A DNA stretch of 64,000 nucleotides from assembly GCA_008360975.2 (NCBI GenBank), contig CM039182.1, positions 101,959,443-102,023,442 on the forward strand, given 5' to 3'. The notes under the pieces are model-generated. The model saw nothing but the letters and a program-made list of their open reading frames with translations. It made no database searches and was not told where the DNA came from. The position numbers and the translations under genes were made by a program. The stretch's first letter is position 1; each line of letters opens with the position of its first letter. Positions 40,201 to 52,200 of the stretch are shown in pieces. The DNA is from Lichenostomus cassidix (Eukaryota > Chordata > Aves > Passeriformes > Meliphagidae).

Positions 40201-43200
40201 CCCTACTTCCACTTTAATTTTCCACCCATCAGGAAATTTAACTACACGTGTGTTCACTAGTTTGTCATATGCATTTGTATCAAGGCCAGGTCTCTGGCTT
40301 GGAGTTTAGCTAATTAATAGTTTAAAATGTTTCTTCTCAGAGTATTTATGAAGGAACAGCAGCTGGGGCTGTCTGATCACTTTGCCAAGGCAACTGCTTT
40401 TTATATTTTCCATCTGGAAAACACAAAGAATAGGATCCAGTTGTCCAAACAAGCATCTAATGCCCTTTTAGATGCCCTACAGGATGTCCACCTGGCCTCC
40501 AGCTGCTGCTGCAGAAGGCTCAGCCTGGCTGTAGGTCCAGTGTGAGTGCTGCAAATACTTTAGGGCATCTGAAAATGACCTACATGGTTATGGTTAGACA
40601 TCAAACAGCTCCTAAAGTGCCTCCAGTACTTTGTCAAATAGAACACATTAACATGAAGAGCTTCTGCATATTAAATCTTCTTGTCCCCATACCAGTAGGT
40701 CAAAGCACAGCAAGCCCCAGAGACTAAACACAGCAGAAAAGTGTGCAAGCTCCTTCTAGAAAAAAACAACCTTCCCCACATATCATCCAGACATATAATG
40801 TCCCTCAGTTGCATAAAAAGAAGCCAGGTAGAGGTAAACCTAGCAAAGAAAACTTGAAAATAACATCTCCTCTTGGTTACCATGCAGCACCAATGCTGCA
40901 AAGTAGCAGGAAGGAGCTCTTACTGGAAGGTGAAGGTCTTTCTGGCATGAGCAGATTTTCATCAGAAAGGCTGACGATGGAAGAAAGGTCAAGGCCAGCA
41001 ATCATCTTCAAGAAGTCACTGTAGGAACAAGGTTTGTAGGTGATGTGTCCTGCCCATGCCAGGATGGCACTCAATTTTCCAGACGCTGTCTTCTCCAGCT
41101 CATTTGAATAATATGCTACAAAAATTCCAAGACATCTTAAGCAGTATCATTTCTCCAAAGTGAATGAGGTCACTAGCAGCAAGATAAACCCAGTAGTGCT
41201 CAGTATTTACCAATTAATTGCAGTTAATTGATCAAGAAATAGGTTAACTCTCCACTTTGAGCCTGAAGTCAATGATGTAGGACCAAAAGCAAATGAAGGC
41301 CCAGTCACCTGCCTAATGTCAGGAATACTTCAGAGGTTCAAAAACTTCTTAGAGCAGGCAGAATTATTAGACTTGCTGACAAACCATCAATAAGGCCATG
41401 ATGAGGAGTAGCAGGAGTAGCTTCACCTTTGCCAGCCAAATTGTTGGCCCATCATGCTGTTTGAAAAGGTAGCATTTAAAATCCACACCTACTTCATGAC
41501 AATCAAAAATATTTACTAAAACATAAGGAAAAAAATCCCTATTCACTGTATAACAATTAATTCAATTGCTATGCTGAGAGAGAGGAGACAAAACCCCATC
41601 TCTTTGGAGATGTCATTAAAAGGATAGACTTTGATACATATTTGCATAATTCCCAGACTCATTAAGTTCTAGAAATGGTCAGAAGTTATGCAGAATAGAA
41701 CACTGGAAGTTACAACTCTCTAAATAGCAAAATCATTGGTAACGGAGTTAACAGCTTGAAAACTGGCAGCTTGTCTCCCAGTCAAGGAATTATTTCAGGC
41801 AATCAGTGAACAATCATATTGCATTAAAAACACAAGTACTGACAGAATATTCCCAGGGCTTGCAATCAAAAATTTACCCCCCTACCTAATTACAAAAGGG
41901 ATTCATATCAGAAGCTAGACATTAGGTTTCCTGAACTCTGAAGATGCAGGTTATCTAGGCAGAGAACATGAAGGATCTGCCACCCACTATTGTAATGGCT
42001 TTTAGAGCTAATGCAGGTCCAAGATGATATGTAAAGTGCACCACAGCACACATTCTGCAGAACCAAAATTGAACACTTCTGATAGTGATAAAATAGCACG
42101 AGAAAAATTGACCTTGTATGCAACGACTCATTGGGAACAAAATTCACAGTCAAGCAAGACAATGAGTCGAGGGAAAACCAGTTGTTTTCAGATGAGAAAT
42201 GAAGTACTCATTTGTGCATCTTTCAGGAGTGAGGAGAGAGCCAAGGCAGTATTCTCAAAACAGTCAAACCAGGCATCAAGAGTCAGTCAGTCCTTTCTTT
42301 CAATGACACTGAATTATATATATGCTGTAGACAGGCATGTACCAAATACGATCTTATAGGAAATTGCATCATCTACCTTCTACTTTGTTATCTTCCAGTC
42401 AAGATTATTTTTTGTTAAAGACGAGAAGAAGCAGTTTGTGCACGGGTGAATTTGTTGAGGTTCTAATCCTAAGAAATAGGGATAACGTCAGAATATTTTC
42501 AACAAAAGCACAGCTATTTTGAGTCAAAATTAGCTTTGGGATAGATGGAACAATAAGAGATGTGAAGGCCAGAGTCAAGAAAGAGATAATGGATAGTGAA
42601 GTGGCTAATTTTACATAGCTGAGGTGAAGAAGCTGTTCATAAAAGGCATCCCCTCTCTAGTTATAACACTGACTACTTAAGAGGTAAAATAAACAGGAGT
42701 ATAAGAGAGCAGAACTATTATATCAAAGCTGAGAACTGGAGGAGGTAGGAAACAGCATCAACAAAAAGAAAAACAGACTGTTCTGAGAATCATATTCTTT
42801 GAAGTTTACACAGTGTCTTAGTATTGCACGCCTTTTCAAGAAGCATTAGTTGAACTATGCTTCCTTTTTGCTTAGTATGAAAATAGCAAAGAAAAATAAT
42901 GTATATTGATTATTTCTGTTCTGTTGGAGTGGAAGCCCAGGACACAGATTAGGTTCTGCATTGCAGGCTAAATCATCTTCTAAGAGGATAGGCAGCAGGG
43001 TAGGGAGGAAGAAGAGAGTATCAAGCCCTTCTACACTCAGATGCAGGTAAGCAGATCAGAGGTCTGGAGCATGTCATGAGCCCATCAGCGCTTTGGGAAT
43101 TTAGAGCAGAAGACAAGCTATTCTTACACTTCTCTTCCATCTTCTACAGTGGAAGCAAAAGACTGATTTGCTGGTGCTACACACACCTATGCAGAGAAAT

Positions 43201-46200
43201 ACTTTTTTGTTACCTCCTGTCCCAGAGGTGCCTATGAGTTCAAGCATACTCCTGTTTAGAGGAAGTGCTTGTATACTCAGCTGGGGCCAACATTTCTCAG
43301 GTTTTCAGTTTATTAGGATGAGCAGAGCCTCAGTTTGAGGTGTCACTTTGAAGACTCTGCACACCTCAGGCCTGTGAGATTCCAATGGCAGGGCAGGGTA
43401 AGTTAAGTTAGCCTTGCTGTGTGATCTTCACATGAACGTCTGTGCATTTCACCTGTCCCAAATTAGTGCAGAGAACCTATTTTAGGCCTTATGCTCTGCA
43501 GGAGCTCAGTTGTTGGCTTCATGTTTGACATTTAAGAAAGAGAGGAGGTGAGAGGAAAGGCAGCACACATCACAGTCATGCACAACAGCTTGGGCCAGTG
43601 CTCATGAGAGCTGACTGACTCTACAAACTGGTTTATCACAAGTGGCAGAAAGTCAGGTTTTGTTCTTACCTGCAATTCTGCTCAGCATTTTCTGGTCTTC
43701 CTCCAATATTTTCACATACAGCACTTGGTTATTAAACTCTCCAATCCCATGGAATGTCAAATTAAGGTCTTTGCCCTGCAAGATGTCTTCCACTTTAGTC
43801 TTGCTTTGCTTCAGTGCCAGAACAGCCCTTAAAAATAATCAATATATAAGTACTGAAAGTTATTAAGCTTTACATATGGAAACATTGTTTTATTTTTAAT
43901 ACTGGCCAATATACCTGATTTTGACCGCTCTGCAGCGCTGTGCAAGGTGTCTCAAGAATAGTGAATTTCATTGCCAATGCTATTGTAACAATCAGATTTC
44001 AAATACATTACATCTTTCAACTTCAACCTTAGCTTATATCTTAGAAGTTTTATTAGTGAACATTCCATAAGATATTAACATTCCAAAACTATGAGTATAT
44101 GGTACTGAAGAGTCAAAAGGGATAAAACTGAAGTTATATTTCTATCACATAGTTTAAAACTTTATCACTGTCATTTTTAACTGGTTGACTAATTTTATTC
44201 TCAAACTAAAACAAAGTCATTCTCCCACCTGAAGCACAATTAGCATTTTTCTCCATTTTATCCCCCTATTCCAGGCTAGGTAACAAAATACCAAATTGAT
44301 GGTTATATTCTCAGCTCTGTGTCCCATTTCAATAGAGTTTAGATATGCACCTTGCTGTGCAGAGAAATCTCAAAAAATTGAATTATCCAAAGACATTAAT
44401 ATTTCAAATTAAACCATTTTTCTTAAAGACACAGAAAAAGCGTAACTATTAAATTTCTAAATGTAGGCACCAAGACTTCCAGTAACTTCATACCTTCAGA
44501 AGTTTTTCAGGTGCCCTTCTTTGCCCTGGTGTCTCAGGAAGGGGGATCCTTTCAGTCTGCAGTTTGACCAGAAGCCTTCTACTAAGGCTTCATACTTCTA
44601 ACAAATTGCAGCATGACTAAGGACTGCAGGACACCATTCCCTTGGTTATTAGGGATCCTGTAGCCACATTTAATTTATTATTACACCTAGAACAAGTTTT
44701 GACTGCATCCATTTCACTCTTTAAAAATCTTAGAACTGTGTTACACCCAAATACAAACCAGGCAGTAAAGCCCACATAGCACAAAGTAATGCTCTTTAGA
44801 AAGCATGTTTAATGCATACAGAGGCCGCTTCAGCAACATTATGAGCAGTCCTCACTGCTGCCTTGGGGTTATTTCAGCAATAATGGCATAGGAACAGCTT
44901 CTTTCCAAGACTCCTGGGGACTCAGCAGATTGAGATATAGTGAGGACAGGACTGAAGTTGGGAAGGGAATTAATTCTTCGCAGAAGTTTATTTTTCCACC
45001 TTAACAAAAAGCATGGCTAATCTAGCCCTTCATTTAAGTTCATAACATCCAAACTAAAATTAAATACTGCTAAGAGAGCTTCTCCCATCAGATGGTTTCT
45101 GTTGCAAGGGACCTGAAATGTTATCTAATTCTAACCATGGGTAGGGACACCTTCCAGTAGACCAGGTTACTCAAAGCCCCATCCAGACTGCTTGAATACT
45201 TACAGGGATGGGCCATCCACCACTTCTTTCTGTTCACGGCCTTACCATAGTAAAGAAGTTCTTACCCATATCTAAAAGCCTGCCTTTTTTCAGCTTGAAG
45301 CTGTCCTTGTCCTATCACTATATGTCCATCTAAAAGGTTCTTCTCCATCTTCTGCCCTGAGATTTGAAGATGCCTCCCTCCCCCTGTATCAGCAATGCTG
45401 TTGGCTTGAGAAGTGAGAAATACAGAAGCACAAGGCACTCTTTCCTGTAAGAGCACAGAGCAGTAGCCACCAAACTATGGCCTCATTTAGAAGAGCTAAG
45501 GAGGTAGGTAAAAATACAGGATGGAAAAAAAAATTTGGCAAGGCAGATCTGCTTTTCATTAGCTATGTCCATTATTTTTACATTACAGACACACAGCCAC
45601 TCTTAAGTTCATTAACACTACTTAGCTGCACTCACCTCCCTAACCAATTGATTTCTATTTTGATTGCTGCTCTCAACTACCTTCCTATCCTCTTGGACAT
45701 CAGCCTGCCCAGTCAGCAGCACTGGCACAGCGTTTTATTACTGAATTACTGTGCACTGCCTTCTGCATGTCTCCTTAGCCCATATAACACTATTTTCTTC
45801 CCCTTAGACCCTCCTAAAAAAAGTCTCTGGAATGTACAATAAAGCAGGTAATTTTAAAATAAGGCACATACAAGCCTGCCATGTGCATCTTAATCATGCT
45901 TAACTGATGCTGCTGGTACGGGCAGAAGGGTTTTTTTCTAGTCATATTGGTTCTTGTGACACCTTTCCAGCTAGGCATTCTGCTTTACGCCCAAGCAGAT
46001 CCTGCATGACACTCATATGGTGTTGAGGCCTGTTTTTCATTCCCATGCTGATACTTGCCAGGGCCCCTGGAGAAAGTGCTCTTCTCACCAGGTTCCCACC
46101 TCTACCACATGATGCCTTGCCAGGCACATAAGGGCCTTCCCTTTCTGCCTCCTTATGTCAAGAAGTCACACGTTTCCCAGTGTGGTACACTAGGATAAGG

Positions 46201-49200
46201 CTTAGAGGAAAAAAACTGCAGCACACTGGCATCATTTTCTGGACAGTTCTATCATTTCTAGCCTTCCTGACCACAGGGTAGCTTTCCTTAGTCATCTGTC
46301 AATATCCCCATCTTAATTTCCAGGTCCCCGGTGGCAGCCCACAGCTTGAATTTAACAAGGGAGAGACTTGGGAAGAAACAAGGCAGATTTCTCCTGTTTT
46401 CTTCTTAGTGTAACCTATCTGAACAGCTAACATTTTCCAGCTGATGCAAGTATGGCTGATCTGAAAAGCTGTGGTTTCTCAAAAGACAGCAGCTCAGGGA
46501 AGCCTACATCTGTTGAGCTAATTTGTGATAGCACAGTAAGAAAGTAGTAATACTGTTTACTGCCACATTGCTTTTTCTCTTCACCCCATGGCAGATACAG
46601 AAAATTTCAATCTGACACATCACATCTAGCTTTTGTAAAGATCCTTCCCCACAGGTACTGAAAGCAAGCCAGAAACTGATCAAAAGAAGTTTAAGAGAAA
46701 TTGTGTGTAGGCTCCAATAAAACATTATGATTCACAATAGCAGCAGTAAGGCTACCACATTTACAGAAGACTTGGCTGCTATTGAATTTTGCAGGATTCT
46801 TACTTTTTTACTTCTTCTTCTGTTCCCAGGTGAGCTACTATTATAGTAAGGTGCATAGTTTGAACAGGAAGAAGAGCTCTCCACAGGTCAGGTTCTTTAG
46901 AGAATATGAGCTCTTGGACATCTTCAATTCTGTCCAAAATCTGTAGTGGAGTAAACAGGAGAAAGAACTAAATTTTCATTTTGGAATGGCCACACATTAC
47001 TGGAAAATTTCAGAATGCCAAAGCTTTACACACCCAAAAATGCAACTCAACATTTAAACCAGGAATCCCCGAAACCACCTTCCACACCCCCCCCCATTTA
47101 TCATATACCAACTCTCAATTTCATACTTAATTTTTCAGGGATTGATTGATCTGTTTTCCTTTTTTAAAGCCTACAGGCTAAACTCTCACAGCTCTCCTGT
47201 GAACCAGAAGCCCTAGATCTTAAAGAAGGTGTGAATCTGACCCTAAGCATGTCAGATAAAAGCTCACGGCACTGTGTAAATATTAATGGGATCTTCATGC
47301 AGTTGTCAGTTGTTAATAGACTGTGTAAATTGAATAACATTTCCATAATTAATCTTACCCCATTTTCTGATTACAAGTTTGATCACAGATTAAACTGATA
47401 TCTCTTCGCAAAAGGAAAATGTAGCAGCAAACAAAGTAGATTGACTGGGTAAACGTGCTGTTTTCTGAGCTAGTGTTTCTCAGAACTGTGTGGCCAGTTT
47501 CTGACTCTTGTGGATCTATCTGTGCCTTTGCACAATTAACTTCAAAGATTTTTTTTTTTTTCAATATGATCTATTAAGGTTTATAAGCCAGTCATGAGAA
47601 CAGGCAGGAGAGAGAAGAATTCATTCACACAGGTACTAAGTACCTGGTACAAGCCAATGTTGCAGAGAAATCATTTATAGATTTTCAGATTATTTCACTG
47701 AGCAAATTCTGCCCTACACGCCTAGGTGCTCACGCATGTTAGAGCTCCCCTTTATTCTTACACAGATTGAAACAGCTGGGTCAATATGTTTTTCTTTTAC
47801 AATCTTTCTCCATAAAGCCTCAGCAGCCATTGTGCAGTCCAGTAAATAGTCACACAACCTGCCCATCAAAAGAGATTAGCATAACAAGTTCCCAATAAAC
47901 ATGTGGATAAAAGCCACACACAATTAAAATAACCATTTGAAGATACAAACTCCCTGAATTCACCAACCCTTACAGTACATTTGTCACTGTGAAAAACACA
48001 TCACTGAAATGACTCTTACATTAAGTTAATTCCTACTGCAACTGAAGCACAATTTATTGCAGCCTGCTATTTACAGCATATGTTTAGATTGCAAAAACAT
48101 TGAGCAGGAATCAAGCCATCAAGCTGTCCAACCATACAAACTACAACCTTTGCTTCAACAGACTAGGCTAAGTTTCCTGTTATTCTCCCTTACCCAGTCT
48201 TTTCAAGAACATTCTTGAAACAAGAAAGAAGATCCTGTTGCCTTTTCAGTTTGAGGCTTAGACATCTGGGAAGCCAAGTTTGAGCGAAATTCCTTCATGT
48301 AGATATTTAACTATTACAAGCAGTGTTAATGTCTTTTCTTACCTCTTTTTTTTAGCTTCACATATGATTCTTCTCAACTTCCTGCTCCTTCTCCCATGGA
48401 GACAGTCTACCCTATTGATACACTTTTTTTTTTGTGCATCAGTTTAGCACTTTTCTATAAATACTGTGTATTTGAATTTGATGGGATATCTTGGGCTTTT
48501 CTGGGAGGTGAGGGGCAGGAAGAAAGCACTTAAAATACACTACTGAAAGCCTGAGACTATAAAATTCTCAGATGCAATCTAGTCCTGGTGTCTAGCCTCC
48601 TGGAGCCCTGCTTAGACACAGAGGGAAAAGGGCTATGCACCCATCAAGACTGGAACAGGGCTTTTCCTTTGTCCTCTTGAAAGGGAGAAAAATGTCCACA
48701 GCCCTAGGCCCTGCCATCTGGAGAGATCTCTTAATTAAGGTATAATAATTATTCCCAAAACACTAACAGCATCTTTAAAACCTTCTGTAATAGACAAGGT
48801 CTACAGAGTAACAGACAACCAAATTGTGTGTTCAGTGAGGTCAGGAACCTCTGCTTTAGAGGTAAAAGCATCTAAAATTGTCAAAACACCATTATATGTG
48901 GATGTAGATATGTATATACATACATTTGGCCAGGAGGTCGAGGGACACAGCTCTGCCCCTCTACTCCATTTGGTGCGACTCCACCTGGAGTGCTGCATCC
49001 AGCTGTAGGGCCCACAGCACTGGAAAGACATTGAGCTGTTTGGATGAGTCCAGAGGTAATTAGAGGGATGGAGCACCTCTCCTGTGAGGAAAGGCTGAGA
49101 AAATCCTGTTTGTTCAGCATGGAAAAGAAAGGTCTTCAGAGTGACCTAATTGCTGCCTTTCAGTACCTGACAGGAGACTACAAGAAAGATGGAGAGGAAC

Positions 49201-52200
49201 ATCTTAGAAGAGCATGAAGTAACAGAACAAGGAGGAAATGGATTCAAGCTCAAAGTTTGGACTAGATATTAGGAAATAATTATTTACTGTGAAGGAGGTG
49301 AGGCACTGGAACAGGTTGCCCAGAGGTTGTGTATGCTCCATTCCTGAAAGTGTTCAAGGCCAGCTTGGATGGAGCTCTGAGCAACCTGTTCTAGTGGGAG
49401 GTGCCTTTGCCTATGGCAGGAGTATTGCAACTAGATGATCTTTAAGATCCGTTCCAACCCAAACCATTCTGTGATTTCTTTACTCACTCTCTGTACATAC
49501 ACATGCCAACCTTACAGCACTGCACTCTTCAGTGTTTGTTTCAGAGCCTCACACAGGGCCGTCTCAGGTCACTGCCACCCTCAAAGGCAGCATTTGAGAG
49601 GAACATAAACTGAGCATATCTTGGGCAGAGCATCCAACCAGGGATGCCAGAGCACCAGAGTTGGGATGAGTGCAGGGAAATCTATAAGAGCAGAATTGAG
49701 AAAGAGAAGAAAAGGAAAAAGAGGTGAAGGGCAGCCATAGGGCTACACAGGATGTGGTCCCAGGCCATATATTAAGACACTCAAATCTCATTAAAATCAC
49801 AGAATAAGTTAGGCATTCATGACCCTTCAAGCTGTTCCATGATCTCATTCCTCAGATGGCAGGAAACTTTCCAGTTTCCAGCTTAGATTTATTCTTTGCC
49901 CACTTCATACCCATTTGTTCATCTGCCAACATTGTCTTCAGCTTACACAGTTATTTTCCCTTCCTGGCATTTATCTTCCTGATGTGCTCTGCACTTTTGT
50001 TCACCTCTCAAAAGCTAGTCATATGTAGGAATCACTAAAGTTATATGAGGCCATCCTCCAAATAACCTTCAAAGATAATTCTGCTCAAGACAAAGCCAGG
50101 GCAAATAATTGCCTACCAAGAGGAAGGCACCTTTGACATCTCCCCCCTAACACATACATAAGTGTTTTTACACTTAACTAAGGTAAAAACAAAAACTCAA
50201 AAGCCTGCCAAAGCAAGACACTGTACTGCAACTGCTGGTCACACTGGAGAACAAAAAAAAAAGTCTGTACAACAGATACATCAATCCTACTTAATTATTG
50301 CCTTTAAGCAGCATAAATAGTCATGCAAGATACTGCATGAAAGCTTAAGCTAGGGGGAAAAAGGAATCAAGTTATATATTGCAACAAACAATATCTACTT
50401 AACTCGTTGGAAAAAGAGCCATAAACTACTAGCAGAAGCTGATAGTACAATGTTGCATTTGCACTCTGTTCATACAAGTTAATATTCAGGTTTTGCCTTT
50501 TACATTTGCTTTATAGCAAAATGTATCAAGATACATATATACATAAATATTAATTTATACAACTTATATACTGTTTCTCCATTCTGCCATGCTAGCTGTG
50601 ACACAGTAGTTTCTGATTCAAATTAAGGCTTCCCTCTGCCTATCTCTGTTGTGTGGAATAGTCTGCTGATTGTCTTGGCATCTCAAGGCTTTTCTTTCTC
50701 TTCCTCTTCACAATACATTTGAGTGTATAGTCACCTGCTGCCCCTATGTAAAGGGGCATGGGGAATGTCCACATCACAGTGCTGCTGTTCCACAGTCCAA
50801 GAACAGAATCCTATCCAAGGCTCCTTGGGATAACAGCAGGTACTGGGACAAAGTGAAAGCTCTGTCTGCTTTTGTATACCTTGAGCAGCTGCAAACAAAA
50901 TATTGCCACCAGAAGCTCTGATGTTGTCTGTGGAAAGCTAGAGGGTAAAAAAACCTGTCCATAAACATACTGACAGTGCTGCTTTGGAAATGAGCCTTTC
51001 CATATCCTTCTTTCAGAAATTTTTGTGTGAGCTTCAAAATTCATATCAGCAGAATGGGAAGAAGTAGCTCAAGGTGAGCCAGTATCTTCCCACTTTCTTT
51101 ACAAGTACAAAGAGTTGTGCAAAAGTTATGTAAGATTTATTTGAAGTCCCTAACTAGTAAATAAAGTGTGAAACCTGTCTCTCTTGCTACTGTATCATTT
51201 TTGGAATTTACTTCCATAGATCATAAGACAGGGCCTGTAGTAGCCAAGCCCTACAAAACTGTATTGACCTATTTCAGAAGAAGCATTTACTGTGGTAATT
51301 GGAATGCTTTAGGTCCCCCACAAAGCCTCTAGAGGAAAATATTTCTATTTGGCTTTCCACTGTTTACTGCACTTTGGTTCAACAGTAGGGAGGTGAAATG
51401 ATCTGCTGCTTTTTCCAACACTGTTTAAACATGGGTGTCACAGAATATAGTACACTTCAATGAAGTATGAGCATACAGACTCCACACATGGGCTCTTAAA
51501 ATTAACTGTCTGCCTAAGATCCCAGGGCAAGCTTGTCAGATAAAAGATGGAGTAGAGAAAACAGATCAATCCTCTATAATCTCCTGCAGAAGAGAAGGAA
51601 ATTCTCATTCTCCATTGTGAACTTCAGTGGAAAAGGAGATGAACAAACAAATCAATACCCTTGCGCTGCACAAAGCCCTCAGAAAATGTAGAATGGGACA
51701 AAAACATGATGATGAAAGTCACTGCTTTTATTTGAAAAAAGTTTATAGAATAGAAGATATTATTGATGAGAGACGACACCTCAGACCCTATAGAAAAGGC
51801 AGTAGAAATTCTGAAAGTGATTTTTTTCCTAGCATGTGAAACATGGATGTGTATAAATAGAGCTCTGTCTACAAAAGCAAAGCACAGCACCTACAAGGGC
51901 TGCTAGGAGGAAGTTAACTCCATCCCAAACCCAACAAACCACTTCAGTAAGGGTGCAGAATTTGATTACTCTTGGCTCGTTAAGCAGCTTTGCAAACAAG
52001 GTAAGTAAGAAATTAAGCATAAGTTTAAAGTTAAGTTTTTCTTGATAGAACAGCTACTTCAAAGTACCTTATCATCTGTTATTGGAATAGCGACAAAATA
52101 ATTTGGAGCCTCTCGTGGACGTTTCTTAGACAGTTCTTGTCCTAGGTCTTCCTTCTGGTGTTCCACCATCCCCCAGGGCCCTTCTTGGATATCACCTTGT